DNA from: Corynebacterium sp. CNCTC7651
GTDB taxonomy: Bacteria > Actinomycetota > Actinomycetes > Mycobacteriales > Mycobacteriaceae
NCBI RefSeq assembly: GCF_021496665.1
Contig: NZ_CP071246.1
Location: forward strand, 372,001-436,000
DNA length: 64,000 bases
Reading direction: 5' to 3'
The notes beneath the pieces are model-generated. The model did no database searches, was not told the DNA's origin, and saw only the letters and a program-made list of their open reading frames with translations. Numbering within the stretch: position 1 is the first letter of the stretch; every line of letters starts with the position of its first letter. The translations under genes were made by a program, and so were the position numbers. Positions 36,301 through 45,683 of the stretch are shown here, piece by piece.

Positions 36301-39300
36301 AAACCGTGCTCGCTGTACCACGCCGCCTGTTCCGCGACCACCTCTCCCGCACCCTCGAACCGCGCCACCGGCACTTCCGCCACGCCAAGCGCCACGCGGG
36401 CGAGGAGTTCGCGGGAGGTGGCCCAGTGATCGTCGAAAAGCATGGCCCTGCGCGGATCGAAGACGGGCGCGACTGTGCTCAGCCAACCGTCGCCAAGCTC
36501 AGCATCGACGGCCTCGTGCGCGGCGGTGTCGGGAAGTGCGGCCTCGGCGGGCGGCTCGTCCGCACCCAGCCTGCGCAGCAACGCGCGCGCCGCGTCCGCC
36601 ACGGCCTCAGTGAGCTCCCCGCTGTCCGCCACCACGGGCACCACGCTTATCGACGCCCGCTCAAGCACCTCTCCATGCACCCCCGCCACCTGCTGAATTG
36701 CGGCGTCGATGAGTGCCTCAGCCTCCGTGCGGTTCGTGGCAGCAGGCAGAGTGGTGAGGCTGCCGCCGCGGACCGAATCGCCGTCGCGGGTGCCAAGCAG
36801 CAGCGCGGCCTCGACGTGCGGGGTCCACGACGCGGGCAGGCGCCACTCGTCTGCCATGCGCGCCGCCGCGAACGCAGGGGAGGTCCCCGCTGCGCCGAGG
36901 ACCTGGCGCAGCCGCGCAGCCGCGGCCTGGCCGAGCACCGGGCCGAACGCCGCGTATGTCGGCGCCGCGGTGGTCGCGCGCTCGCGCAGCGTGGCGACGC
37001 TCATCTCCGCCGCCCCCTCAATCGCCGGCACGCTGAGCTCCCCCGAAATGTCCATGAGTAACTGGTTGCGACGACTCGACACCCCACCCGTGAGCTCCTC
37101 GATCGTGTCTGTGTCGGTGATCTGCTCCGGGCGCAGCTTGGTCTGCAGCGCGAGGAGGACCGTGATGGCGTGCGCCGCCGTGAACGGAAGCTCCGATGCG
37201 GGCTTGGCGGACGCGGCCGGTGCCGGCCCGGCTGTCGGCGCGGCGGGCTCCGGCTGCGGTACCCGCGGGGTTGCGAGGGCGGGTGCGGCGGAGGACGGTG
37301 CCGGCGCGGGCTGCGGTGCCTGCGAGGTTGTGAGGGCAGAGGCGGCGGGCTCCGGCTGCGGTGCCGGTGCTGCGGGCGCTGCTTCGGCCCCGGGCTCGGC
37401 TTCCGGTACCGGCACGGCGTCCTGCAGCAACACGGCATCCTGGCTCGCCTCGACGTTCAGCACTGGGATGCGGATCCCGGTGGCGTCCATCTGGCGCGTG
37501 GCCAAGTTCGTGAGCGTGGGCGACGCGGCCAGGCCGACTTCGACGACCTGATCGACCTGCGCAAACAGCAGGTTCTGCGTTTCAATCCAGCGCACCGGCG
37601 AGGCGAACTGCCATGCCAGGAGCTCGATCAACAGCGCGCGGGTGAGAGCAGCCGGGTCCATGTTTGCGGGGTCGAGGCTCGCTGGGTCGATGCCCGCACG
37701 GTCGAGGCTGTCGAGCGAACCGGCGGGCACCTGAGCCCGCACCGCGTCGATGAACTCCTCCGAGAGCTCGAATGGACGCGCGACCAAATTGGGCACGTAG
37801 CGGCCCACTAAGACATCTGGATCGATGTGTGCGGGCAGCAGCTCGTCCAGCTTCGCCCGGAACTCAGGCACCCCGGCGCGCAGCACGCGGGAGTGGAAGG
37901 GCACGTCGACCCCGGGAATGGGCACGAACGCCCTCGGGTGAACCGCGTTCGCCCGCAGCTGCAGCGCGTCGAGCCCCGCCTTCGTACCGGCGACGGAATA
38001 CTGCTGGCCCGAGACGTTGTAGTTCACAATCTCGAGGAACTCGCCGGTGTCCGCGGCTACCTTGGCAACGTACGAGGCCACCTCCTCGCCTGCCACGCCG
38101 ATCATGTTCGGGCGGAGGGCGCCCATGGCGTAGTTGGACATGCCGTCTTTGTCGCGCGGCACCAAGGCATCCATGGTGGAGCCGCGGGAGTAGACGATGT
38201 CGATCACCGTCTCCAGGTCGAAGACTTCGCCCATGGCCGCCAGGGCGGTGTACTCGCCCAGCGAGTGGCCCGCGAACATCGCATCCGCCGCAACCGCGTC
38301 CGCCTCCCGCAGCCGCGCCGTCTGCGCGTACGCCATCACGGCCAGCGCAACCTGCGTGAACTGGGTCAGGTGCAGCACGCCGTCCGGGTGGCGGTGCACG
38401 GTGCCGTCCACCGTCACCTCGGTGGGATTCTCGTCCACAATGCGCCGCACAGAGAACCCGTATTTCTCGCGTGTGTGACGGTCCGCCCGGCACCACACCT
38501 CGCGCGCAGCTCGGGATGCCTCGCGGTCGCCCGCACCCATGCCCACAGCTTGCACGCCCTGGCCCGGGTACACGTAGGCGGTGCGCGGCTCGCACAGGAG
38601 CGCCTGCGCCCGCGACACCACCTGCCCGTCCACGCGGCACGTCACCTCAAGCGCCGGCCGCACCCCCACGCGGCCGACACGCTCGACGGTGATCTCCACC
38701 TCGTCCTCCAACTGCACCATCCGGTACATGGAGTACGTCCAGCCCACCACGTCCCCGTGCCGGCCAACGAGGTGCTGCGCGGTGGCGGAAAGCCACATGC
38801 CGTGCGTGATCGGCGCATCCAGCCCCACCAGCGCGGCCACATTCCGGGAGGTGTGCAGCGGGTTGTAGTCGCCGGACACCATCGCGAACGGCGTCATGTC
38901 CCGCGGTGCGCGCACCACCGCGCGGTCCACAAAGCTGCGCGGCGTCTCCACCACGGCGCCCGCGTCCGCCACGCCGCCGTACGCAGGCGCCGGGCCCGGC
39001 GAACGCCCCGGGGTGGCCCGCCCACGCAGGGCGAAGCGGTGCTGCTGGGTGGCCACCAAGGTGTCGTCGTCAAGCAATGCAAGCTCCACGGTGACCAGGC
39101 GCCCGGCGGAAGATTCGGCGACGGCGACGCGCTGCGTGGTGACGTCGATGCGCCGGCCGTCCGCAATCTCGCGCAGGTCCGCGCGCAGGTCAAGCGCGTA
39201 ATCCAGGTGCACCAGGTTGAGTAGGCCCTCCGCGACGGGGAAACCGTCCGCCTCAGCAGCGCTGAACGCGCCGTAGATCGCCGGCCAGCACGGGCCCACG

Positions 39301-42300
39301 AGCACGTCCGGTGTCCCCGCCGTTACCCCCGCGCCCAGCGCCGCGCCGGTGGCCGCTGTGTGGGCCGCGAGCAGCGATGCCGGCAGGTGGAACGACGGCT
39401 GCCCCTCCGCAACCGCGTCCCCTGCCTCGGACACGCTTCCCACCCCGGCGAAGCCCGCGGCCGCCTCCCGCATCGCTTCCGGCAGGCACGCATCACTGAC
39501 GACGGGCGAAGCACCCGCCTCAACACCCGCAGGCAGGTCGATCGGAATCGTGATCTCGCGGACGTAGTACGGGCGTTGCGCCTCCGGCAGGTGGTCCCAC
39601 GCGGAATCGGCGAACACGCGGATCACCCATCCGTCGCCATCGCGCTCGATGGCGTACGCAGACGGGTCCAGCACGTGCGCCGGGTTCGCGGTCAGCCGGC
39701 CGCGCCACATGATCGTCGGGGCGGCGGCGATGAATTCCTCCGCGCTCGTGGCGTCCGCGAGGCGGGAGAAGATGTCGGTTGGGTGGGGGCTGTCGTCGAT
39801 AAGCAATTGCGTCGTGGCGGCCTCGAAGCGGGCGAGGAGGTCCGCCACGGGCTCGTTTTTCCGCGTAATGCCAGCCACCGCGAGGGGGCCGGGGATGATG
39901 CGCACCTGGTCAGCGGTGTAGCGCGCGTCCTGCGCCTGCCACAGCGTGTCCTTGGTGAACCACGCGGCCAGGTCCGCGTCGATCGCGGGCACCCACGGCA
40001 TCGGCTTCGGGTACTCGTGGTGCAGCTGGATCCACCACGCCGCGTCGCGCGGGGACACGTGCAGCTCCGCGGCCTGGGGGTACGCGAGCAAAAGCTTATC
40101 GACGGCCGCCTGAGGCTCACCAATATCTTCCGCGAACATCGTCGTTATCTCGCCGTGGTCGCGAGGGTGCAGGCGTGCTTCGATGCGGCGCAGCGTGGCG
40201 GTGAAGCGCTCCTGCCAACTGCTGTCGATGAACGGATGCGCGAGGTCCACAAAGCGCTGCGCCCACTGCGCGTACGTCATGGTTTCCAGGTCGCCGAAAT
40301 AGGGTTTGGCGGTGCGCGCGAGGGCGTCGATGATCTCCGCGCGGTGCGCCGGGTACTCCTCTGGCGTGAGGCCGGCGATCAGGCGGGCGGCGTGGGCGAA
40401 AGCGTTGTCGATGTCGTGGATGTCCGCGCCCAGGTGGGACTGGCTGGAGGCGATGCCGCCGCGCCCAGTGCCGCGGGCGACCCAGCCGCCGTTGTCCGCG
40501 GGCGTGAGGCCGGGGGTGCTGACCAGCAGGTCCTTGACGCTGTCGGTCGCCTTCGCTTCCTTGGTGGCCATGGCTGCGGTGCCGATGATCACGCCGTCCA
40601 CCGGCATAGGTCTGCGCCCGCAGCCGGTGGACGCAGCACTGGTGGACGCAGCACTGGTGGACGCAGCACTGGTGGACCAAGCGCCGGTGGACCAAGCGCC
40701 GGTCAGCAGCTCGGCGGCACGCTCGGGCGAGTCCACACCGCCGCCGACTGCCAGCACGACGTTCGCGCGGGCGCGCACCTCCGCGTACGTGGCCAGCAAC
40801 AACTCCTCGAGGCCCGACCACGAGTGGTGGCCGCCCGCGTGCCCGCCCTCGACCATCAGAATCACCGGGGTATCCGGGTTCGCGTCGGCGATCGCGAGGA
40901 CGCTGCGGATCTGCTGCTCGGTGCCCGGTTTGAATGCGACGTAGGGGAAGCCGTCGGCACGCAAGCGTCCCAAGAGCTCGGTTGCCTCGTCCACCTCAGG
41001 GATGCCGGCGGAGATGCAGACCCCGTTGAGCGGGGCGCCGGAAGCGCGGGCCTTGGGCACGACGCGTTTGTCGGCGAAGTGGAGGTTCCACAGGAAGCGG
41101 TCGAAGAACATGGTGTTGAACTGGGCGGTGCGGCCCGGCTCGAGGTGCTGGTGCAACGTGGCAACGTGCTGGGCCACCGACGCCGCGGAGTACATGCCGC
41201 CGCCGGCCAGCTCCGCCCAGTGCCCGGCGTTCGCCGCGGCGGCGACGATCTCGCCGTCGACCGTCGTCGGCGTCATGCCGCCCAAAATGATGGGGGAGAG
41301 GCCGGTGAGCGCGGAAAAGCGCGTCTGCGTGCGCACGTCGCCGCCGGGAAGGCGGACGAGGCGCGGCGCGAAGTCCGCGTAATTGACCGCCCCCGGGAGC
41401 TCCGCGCCGGGGGTGGCGAGGCGGTCGCGCGCACGCTCCGTATCCGCCGCGATGACCGGCACGCCCGCGCCCGCAACCAGCGAGCGAACAATGTTCGCGG
41501 TCCCGCGGTCGAACGTGACGATGTGCGTCGCGCCCGCCTCGAGCATCCGGTTCACGCGCTGCGGAAAGTCGAACTGGTCCACCAAAATCGTCTCCGCGAG
41601 CTCGCGCGGGGTGGTGCCGGGAAGCGCAATCCCGCACGCCTCCGCCCACGCCACCGCCAGCTCCACCGCGCCGCGGTTGCCCGGGCGGTGGAAGGGGTAG
41701 GCGACGTCCAACTCGTCGAACACCGGGCGCAGCTCAGCGCCGCCGACCTCTCCTGCGGCGATCCGCGCGTTGTGCGCCTCCGCGTCGGCCTCGATCGCCG
41801 CGCGGGCGTGCGCCAGCTCCACCGGCTCGCCTGACAGGACCACGTGCCGCGGCGCGTTGATCAACCCCACCGGGAAACGCTGCACGATTTCGCCAGCGGG
41901 CATGCCGCGCACCGACAGCATGCGGGACGCGGTATCCACAGCGCCGTACTGCACCGATGCCGCAGATGCCGCCGCACCCAACACCAGCGCAAACGCCAAC
42001 GCAGAGACCGGATCCTGCACGGCAACAACGCCCAACACACCCTGGGAGTGTCCCTCCAGCACGGCGCCGTCTACGTCCATGCCGAGCTCCCGCAGCTGCG
42101 CCACAGCGGCAATCTGCGCCAGCACGATGCCCGGCACGCTCACCGCCGGCAGCGCGTCCATGCCCACCGTCCGCGCCACCGCACCGCCCGATGCAGCACC
42201 GCCCGACGCAGCACCGATCAGGTCGCGCAGCCGCCCTTCCGCGCCGGGCACCGCCGTGCTCAGGTGGCGGGTGACTGGGGCGGTGAGCAGGTAAGCGTCG

Positions 42301-42416
42301 TCAAGCAAAGGCCCCAAAACAGCGGTGGTGTCGGCGAGCGCGGCCTGCCACCCGCTGGCCTGGCCGGGGAAAAGCAGTGCGGGGCGTGACATGGAGCGAA
42401 GCGGGGTGAGGTGCAT
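33330..42416 (-). CDS. fas: Type I fatty acid synthase, multifunctional
   Basis: 3028 residues with the complete bacterial FAS-I order. Acetyltransferase: LEGHSQGVLG (about 120). Enoyl reductase: LSPIILGGMTP (about 375) and MVEGGHAGGHHSW (about 520). Dehydratase hot-dog: GDYNPLHTS and THGMW (about 1190-1205). Malonyl/palmitoyl transferase: FAGHSLGEYTA (about 1383). ACP: GGVSSRRNQLLMD (about 1782), Ser being the phosphopantetheine site, flanked by Ala/Pro linkers. Ketoreductase: VTGAAPGSIA (about 2067). Ketosynthase: GACATAAVS (about 2660) with ISKHDTS and VVGHAKGG. Makes acyl-CoAs for phospholipids and mycolates. It follows accD1 by 19 bp; acpS is divergent. A 15-bp repeat array is inserted in the reductase domain. 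Confidence 0.96.
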   Translation of the reverse strand: MHLTPLRSMSRPALLFPGQASGWQAALADTTAVLGPLLDDAYLLTAPVTRHLSTAVPGAEGRLRDLIGAASGGAASGGAVARTVGMDALPAVSVPGIVLAQIAAVAQLRELGMDVDGAVLEGHSQGVLGVVAVQDPVSALAFALVLGAAASAASVQYGAVDTASRMLSVRGMPAGEIVQRFPVGLINAPRHVVLSGEPVELAHARAAIEADAEAHNARIAAGEVGGAELRPVFDELDVAYPFHRPGNRGAVELAVAWAEACGIALPGTTPRELAETILVDQFDFPQRVNRMLEAGATHIVTFDRGTANIVRSLVAGAGVPVIAADTERARDRLATPGAELPGAVNYADFAPRLVRLPGGDVRTQTRFSALTGLSPIILGGMTPTTVDGEIVAAAANAGHWAELAGGGMYSAASVAQHVATLHQHLEPGRTAQFNTMFFDRFLWNLHFADKRVVPKARASGAPLNGVCISAGIPEVDEATELLGRLRADGFPYVAFKPGTEQQIRSVLAIADANPDTPVILMVEGGHAGGHHSWSGLEELLLATYAEVRARANVVLAVGGGVDSPERAAELLTGAWSTGAWSTSAASTSAASTSAASTGCGRRPMPVDGVIIGTAAMATKEAKATDSVKDLLVSTPGLTPADNGGWVARGTGRGGIASSQSHLGADIHDIDNAFAHAARLIAGLTPEEYPAHRAEIIDALARTAKPYFGDLETMTYAQWAQRFVDLAHPFIDSSWQERFTATLRRIEARLHPRDHGEITTMFAEDIGEPQAAVDKLLLAYPQAAELHVSPRDAAWWIQLHHEYPKPMPWVPAIDADLAAWFTKDTLWQAQDARYTADQVRIIPGPLAVAGITRKNEPVADLLARFEAATTQLLIDDSPHPTDIFSRLADATSAEEFIAAAPTIMWRGRLTANPAHVLDPSAYAIERDGDGWVIRVFADSAWDHLPEAQRPYYVREITIPIDLPAGVEAGASPVVSDACLPEAMREAAAGFAGVGSVSEAGDAVAEGQPSFHLPASLLAAHTAATGAALGAGVTAGTPDVLVGPCWPAIYGAFSAAEADGFPVAEGLLNLVHLDYALDLRADLREIADGRRIDVTTQRVAVAESSAGRLVTVELALLDDDTLVATQQHRFALRGRATPGRSPGPAPAYGGVADAGAVVETPRSFVDRAVVRAPRDMTPFAMVSGDYNPLHTSRNVAALVGLDAPITHGMWLSATAQHLVGRHGDVVGWTYSMYRMVQLEDEVEITVERVGRVGVRPALEVTCRVDGQVVSRAQALLCEPRTAYVYPGQGVQAVGMGAGDREASRAAREVWCRADRHTREKYGFSVRRIVDENPTEVTVDGTVHRHPDGVLHLTQFTQVALAVMAYAQTARLREADAVAADAMFAGHSLGEYTALAAMGEVFDLETVIDIVYSRGSTMDALVPRDKDGMSNYAMGALRPNMIGVAGEEVASYVAKVAADTGEFLEIVNYNVSGQQYSVAGTKAGLDALQLRANAVHPRAFVPIPGVDVPFHSRVLRAGVPEFRAKLDELLPAHIDPDVLVGRYVPNLVARPFELSEEFIDAVRAQVPAGSLDSLDRAGIDPASLDPANMDPAALTRALLIELLAWQFASPVRWIETQNLLFAQVDQVVEVGLAASPTLTNLATRQMDATGIRIPVLNVEASQDAVLLQDAVPVPEAEPGAEAAPAAPAPQPEPAASALTTSQAPQPAPAPSSAAPALATPRVPQPEPAAPTAGPAPAASAKPASELPFTAAHAITVLLALQTKLRPEQITDTDTIEELTGGVSSRRNQLLMDISGELSVPAIEGAAEMSVATLRERATTAAPTYAAFGPVLGQAAAARLRQVLGAAGTSPAFAAARMADEWRLPASWTPHVEAALLLGTRDGDSVRGGSLTTLPAATNRTEAEALIDAAIQQVAGVHGEVLERASISVVPVVADSGELTEAVADAARALLRRLGADEPPAEAALPDTAAHEAVDAELGDGWLSTVAPVFDPRRAMLFDDHWATSRELLARVALGVAEVPVARFEGAGEVVAEQAAWYSEHGFAGPLEAIAAAAEREPVLEFADDVALVTGAAPGSIATAVVERLLAGGATVIMTASRVDQERKEFARALYRDHAAAGAALWLVPVNLASYRDIDALLEWIGREQKERAGGDVRVTKPVLTPTLAFPFAAPSVSGTLEDAGADAEAQARVLLWGVERTIAGLSRLALAGDAPTRTHVVLPGSPNRGTFGGDGAYGEVKAAMDAIVHKWSAETGWPDGVTLAHARIGWVAGTNLMSGNDGLIPAAREAGIRVWEPEEIADELVALASREARACAAETPLDADLTGGLGDANISLAELSRRAPSARPGNQPGDQAQTIKALPNLAAPTQPASVDVGEVTCALEDMVVICGIGEVSSWGSGRTRREAEYGISRTGDVDLTAAGVLELAWMTGLVRWAEHPTPGWYDKDGTHVAEEDIFDRFRNEVVARAGVRQLTDKYFLTDGGSIDMVEVFLDEDVVFKVASESEAQAIAAADPEKTVVRADGGEWTVTRLAGAKAAVPRKATLSRTVAGQMPDDFDPAAWGIPPQMIDGMDRLAVWNLVTAVDAFVGAGFTPAELLRAVHPADVASTQGTGLGGLESLHKVFVSRFLGEARQPDILQESLLNVVAAHTMQSLVGGYGPMVHPVGACATAAVSVEEAVDKIALGKADFVVAGGIDDVQVESLAGFGDMNATAETAAMRAQGIADRFISRANDRRRGGFLEAEGGGTVLVARASLAFELGLPVHAVIAYAASFGDGAHTSIPAPGLGVLAAARGGERSRLARSLRSLGLSLDDVRVISKHDTSTNANDPNESELHSILWPAAGRDPRAPMFVISQKTVVGHAKGGAALLQIGGLIDVLHTGELPPNASLDCLDPLIEPKAKNLVWLREGLDLGAGAVKAAALTSLGFGHVGALVVLAHPGVFEAAVRAAASDAASDAAAGGGAAGDAAVEVWRARATQRLRAGAAHLDAGMLGRRTLFVPLENRRFQTGDAHDGEIALLLDPDARLGEDGVYPRG
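40626..40700. repeat. Five 15-bp tandem repeats within fas (enoyl reductase domain)
   Basis: Three copies of GGTGGACGCAGCACT (40626-40670) and two of GGTGGACCAAGCGCC (40671-40700). On the coding strand they encode GAWST twice and SAAST three times (about residues 572-597), between LLTGAWS and PMPVDGVIIGTAAMA, which are normally only a few residues apart. Period 15 keeps the frame. Confidence 0.93.
42181..42210. repeat. 15-bp tandem duplication within fas (acetyltransferase domain)
   Basis: GCACCGCCCGATGCA followed by GCACCGCCCGACGCA. It encodes GAASGGAASGGA near residue 70, a Gly/Ala/Ser loop in the acetyltransferase domain. Confidence 0.8.
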
Positions 42417-42435
42417 CGGGGGCCTTTGCTAAGTG

Positions 42436-44019
42436 TCAGAGCGGAATGTTGCCGTGCTTGCGCGCCGGGCGGGCGACGGCCTTGTCTCGGTAGAGGCGCA
42501 GGCTCGCCGCGATGTGAGTGCGGGTTTCGTGGGGGAGGATCACGGCGTCGATCAAGCCGCGCTCCGCGGCGACGTACGGGTTCAGAATCGCGTCTTCGTA
42601 CTCGCGCTCGAAACCGGCGACGAGTTCGGCCAGCGCCGCGCCGCTCAGCCCGCCATCGCGCGCCGCGGCGATCTCGCGGCGGTGGATGAAGCTCACCGCG
42701 CCCGCGGCGCCCATCACCGCGATCTGCGCCGTCGGCCACGCGAGGTTCACGTCCGCGCCGAGCCCCTTCGAACCCATCGCGCAATACGCGCCGCCGTACG
42801 CCTTGCGCAGAATCACCGTGATCTTCGGCACCGTCGCCTCGCCGTACGCGTACAGCAGCTTCGCGCCGCGCCGCAGCAGACCGTCGTGTTCCTGGTCCGG
42901 GCCGGGGAGGAACCCGGGCACGTCCACCAGCATCACAATCGGGATGTTGAACGCGTCGCACGTGCGCACGAACCGGGCGGCTTTTTCAGAAGCGTCGATG
43001 TCCAGGCACCCCGCGTACACGCTCGGCTGATTGGCCACAATGCCCACGGTCTGCCCGTCCACCCGGCCGAGCGCCGTGATCACGTTGCCCGCGCGCTGCT
43101 GCATAATTTCCAGGTACTCGCCGCCGTCCGTGATGCGAGCGATCACCTCGTGCACGTCGTACGGCTCGCTCGCCGCATCCGGGATCACGGTGTCCAGCTC
43201 CCGGTCCGCATTGGTCACGCTCTGCGGCTCGCGGCAGGGGAGCGCCGGGGGAGCTTGCTTGCTATTCGACGGCAAGTACCCCACCACATCGCTCACCCAA
43301 TCCAGCGCCTCCCGCTCCGTTGCCGCGACGTAGTGGCAGGTGCCGGCGGTGGTCATGTGCGTCCACGCGCCGCCGAGCTCTTCCTGGGTGATCTCCTCGC
43401 CGGTCACGGTCTTGATCACTTCCGGGCCGGTGACAAACATCCGCGACGTCTGATCCACCATCACCACAAAATCCGTCAGCGCGGGGGAGTACGCGTTGCC
43501 GCCCGCGCACGCGCCCAGCACCGCGGAAATCTGCGGGACCACGCCGGACGCGCGAATGTTCTGATAAAACGTGCGCGAAATCCAATCCAGTGAGACCGCG
43601 CCGTCCTGAATCCGCGCGCCCGCGCCTTCATACAGGCCGATCAGCGGGCGGCCGGTGGTCACCGCGAGCTCCTGAATTTTCACCATCTTCTCGCCGTACA
43701 CTTCGCCCAGCGCGCCACCGAAAATGGTGCCGTCCTGGGAGAACACGCACACTTCGCGGCCGTCGATAGTCCCCCAGCCCGTGACAATGCCGTCCGTGAC
43801 CGGGCGTTTCTCCTCCATCCCGAACCCGTGCGTGCGGTGGCGGGCCAGCATGTCGGTTTCGACAAAAGAGCCGTCGTCAAGCAAATAGCTCAGCCGCTCG
43901 CGCGCCGTGAGCCGCTCACCCTCCCGGACCTGGGTGCGGGCTTCGAGCCTGCGGCGCCGCAAATCTTCCAGCTTCCCCGCCGTGGTGTGAGACGGGCTGC
44001 CCTCGCGCGAGACGGTCAT
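42436..44019 (-). CDS. accD1: Acetyl/propionyl-CoA carboxylase beta subunit (AccD1, DtsR1-type)
   Basis: 527 residues; transfers the carboxyl group from biotin on AccBC to acetyl-CoA, giving malonyl-CoA. Both oxyanion glycine pairs are intact: [16 protein letters not shown] (about 168) and [18 protein letters not shown] (about 416). [16 protein letters not shown] and FMPG-like [14 protein letters not shown] loops are also normal. The last residues (ARKHGNIPL) match the conserved tail shared with AccD2 (KKHGNMPL). Upstream gene of an accD1-fas unit. In C. glutamicum dtsR1 lies next to birA; here fas and acpS share that neighbourhood. Confidence 0.95.
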   Translation of the reverse strand: MTVSREGSPSHTTAGKLEDLRRRRLEARTQVREGERLTARERLSYLLDDGSFVETDMLARHRTHGFGMEEKRPVTDGIVTGWGTIDGREVCVFSQDGTIFGGALGEVYGEKMVKIQELAVTTGRPLIGLYEGAGARIQDGAVSLDWISRTFYQNIRASGVVPQISAVLGACAGGNAYSPALTDFVVMVDQTSRMFVTGPEVIKTVTGEEITQEELGGAWTHMTTAGTCHYVAATEREALDWVSDVVGYLPSNSKQAPPALPCREPQSVTNADRELDTVIPDAASEPYDVHEVIARITDGGEYLEIMQQRAGNVITALGRVDGQTVGIVANQPSVYAGCLDIDASEKAARFVRTCDAFNIPIVMLVDVPGFLPGPDQEHDGLLRRGAKLLYAYGEATVPKITVILRKAYGGAYCAMGSKGLGADVNLAWPTAQIAVMGAAGAVSFIHRREIAAARDGGLSGAALAELVAGFEREYEDAILNPYVAAERGLIDAVILPHETRTHIAASLRLYRDKAVARPARKHGNIPL

Positions 44020-44065
44020 GGGGCTACTCTAGGCTGTCCGGAGACTTTGAAGAAGGGCGGGGCAG

Positions 44066-44443
44066 GTGGCGGTAGGGGTAGACATCGTGCACGTCCCGGC
44101 GTTTGCGGCTCAGTTGCGCATTCCGGGCACGCTTTTCGACGCTTCCTTCACACCCCGCGAGCTCCGCACCTGCGCCGAGAAGCCGGACCGGGAGGCGTCG
44201 CTGGCCGCGCGCTGGGCCGCGAAGGAGGCGTACCTGAAAGCGTGGTCCAACACGGCGTACGGTGCGGCGCCCGTGGTCGCGCGCGACGCGGTGAACTTCG
44301 CGGAAATTGAGGTGGTGGCGGACGCGCACGGGCGTGTCGCCATCGCGCTGCGTGGGAGTCTCGCGGAGATCGCGCCGCCGGCCGCGTCGCTGTCTCTGAG
44401 CCACGACGGCGACTACGCGATCGCCGTCTGCGAAGTGCCCTAA
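44066..44443 (+). CDS. acpS: Holo-[acyl-carrier-protein] synthase (4'-phosphopantetheinyl transferase)
   Basis: 125 residues, GTG start. Moves the phosphopantetheine arm from CoA to the ACP Ser of FAS-I. It has the two AcpS signatures: VGVDIVHVPAF at the N-terminus (Asp binds Mg) and SLAARWAAKEAYLKAW (about 44-58, the WxxKEA motif). Divergent from accD1-fas with 46 bp between starts, an arrangement that suits joint regulation. Only 30 bp before birA. Confidence 0.9.
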   Translation: MAVGVDIVHVPAFAAQLRIPGTLFDASFTPRELRTCAEKPDREASLAARWAAKEAYLKAWSNTAYGAAPVVARDAVNFAEIEVVADAHGRVAIALRGSLAEIAPPAASLSLSHDGDYAIAVCEVP

Positions 44444-44473
44444 CGCGCGGGCGGCGGGCTACCCTTGGAAACC

Positions 44474-45196
44474 ATGACAGTTTCCGACATCCAACGCATC
44501 CAAGACGCCGTCGCCGAGTATTGGCCGGACGTGCGCTGGGTGGAATCCACCGGTTCCACGAACGCGGACATGCTCGCGGACGGCGAGCCCGGCACGGTAC
44601 TCATCGCGGACGAGCAAACCGACGGCAAAGGCCGCCTGGGCCGCCACTGGGTGTCGCCGAAAGGCGCGCAGCTGGCGATGAGCATGGTGCTCGACGCGTC
44701 GAAACACCCGGGCGATTTCGGCCTATTGTCCATCGCGCCGGGCGTAGCGGTCACCGACATCGTGCCGGAGGCGCGTCTGAAGTGGCCGAACGACGTGCAG
44801 ATCCGCGGCAAGAAGATCGCCGGCATCCTCTCTGGGCTCGCGATGCCGAAGGTTGTCGTCGGCATCGGCATCAACGTAGTCATGCGCGAGGAGGATCTGC
44901 CCACGGACACCTCCACGGCGCTCAACCTCGAGGGCATCGACGTGGATTTCGACGATTTCACCATCGACATCCTCACCGCCATGGGCCGCCGCCTCCAGCA
45001 GTGGCAGACGGGCGACCCGCAGCTGCTCGCCGACTACCGGGCCGTCTGCTCCACCATCGGCCAGCCGGTGCGCATTGAGCTTCACGACGGTGTCGTGACC
45101 GGCGTCGTCGACGATGTCAACGATGCGGGCGAAGTAATCATCGACGGCACCGCCTACGCCGTCGGCGACGTGTTCCACCTGCGCCCGAGCGAGTAG
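44474..45196 (+). CDS. birA: Biotin-[acetyl-CoA-carboxylase] ligase
   Basis: 240 residues, without the DNA-binding domain of E. coli BirA, so enzyme only. Attaches biotin to AccBC and Pyc. It shows ESTGSTNADMLA (about 25), the biotinyl-AMP loop DEQTDGKGRLGRHW (about 48-61), LKWPNDVQIRGKKIAGIL (about 96-113) and GIGINVVM (about 132). ATG 44474 was chosen; a TTG nine bases upstream is possible. TACCCT at 44459 could be a -10. Next to acpS and accD1, so genes for biotin-dependent lipid supply are grouped. Confidence 0.92.
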   Translation: MTVSDIQRIQDAVAEYWPDVRWVESTGSTNADMLADGEPGTVLIADEQTDGKGRLGRHWVSPKGAQLAMSMVLDASKHPGDFGLLSIAPGVAVTDIVPEARLKWPNDVQIRGKKIAGILSGLAMPKVVVGIGINVVMREEDLPTDTSTALNLEGIDVDFDDFTIDILTAMGRRLQQWQTGDPQLLADYRAVCSTIGQPVRIELHDGVVTGVVDDVNDAGEVIIDGTAYAVGDVFHLRPSE

Positions 45197-45210
45197 GGCC
45201 GGATCCAGCT

Positions 45211-45672
45211 ATGGCGCGCAGGCCCGGATTTGCACTCGGCGAGGGGGAAGTAGTCCTCGCCGACGTTTCCGCACCGCTGAGCACGCTAATCTTCCCGCTG
45301 CTGGAGCTCATCGTGATCACGGGCATCGCCTGGATCGCAATCGGCTGGATGGATGTCACGCCCGGCGTCGAGCCCTTCGTGCGCAACGCGGTAGTGCTTG
45401 TGTGGCTGCTACTCGCCCTTTGGCGTTTCGGCGTGCCTGTTGTGCGTTCTCGCCGCCGCCGGTTCTTGGTCACGGATCACCGCATCCTCGCCCGCGGTCG
45501 CAGCGGCGGGGTGGATTCCATCCCGCACCGCCAGATCCACTCCGTGGGCAGGGAGCACGGCGGCATCACCGTCGCCATCTACGGCTACGAGCGCCCAATC
45601 CACTTCGAGCAAGTGGGCAAAACGCGCGCGGTGGAGCGCGTTATCGGGGAGCAGCTTGCTTATCGACGCTAA
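45211..45672 (+). CDS. Small membrane protein with PH-like domain
   Basis: 153 residues. Two membrane helices (TLIFPLLELIVITGIAWIAI and NAVVLVWLLLALWRFGVPVV) are followed by RSRRRRFLVTDHRILARGRS and SIPHRQIHSVGREHGG, the pattern of bacterial PH-like domains (DUF304/YdbT type) on the cytosolic side. 14 bp after birA and probably cotranscribed. The last three codons (Tyr-Arg-Arg) fall within a GCTTATCGACG copy. C. glutamicum has a like gene between birA and purK. Confidence 0.72.
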   Translation: MARRPGFALGEGEVVLADVSAPLSTLIFPLLELIVITGIAWIAIGWMDVTPGVEPFVRNAVVLVWLLLALWRFGVPVVRSRRRRFLVTDHRILARGRSGGVDSIPHRQIHSVGREHGGITVAIYGYERPIHFEQVGKTRAVERVIGEQLAYRR

Positions 45673-45683
45673 CTTTTCACCCC

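Noticed and set aside
43251..43275. A further copy of the dispersed motif at GCTATTCGACG
   Set aside because: One base differs in the GCTT core, so it was not counted. Other near-misses (18351, 25833, 61909) were also left out.
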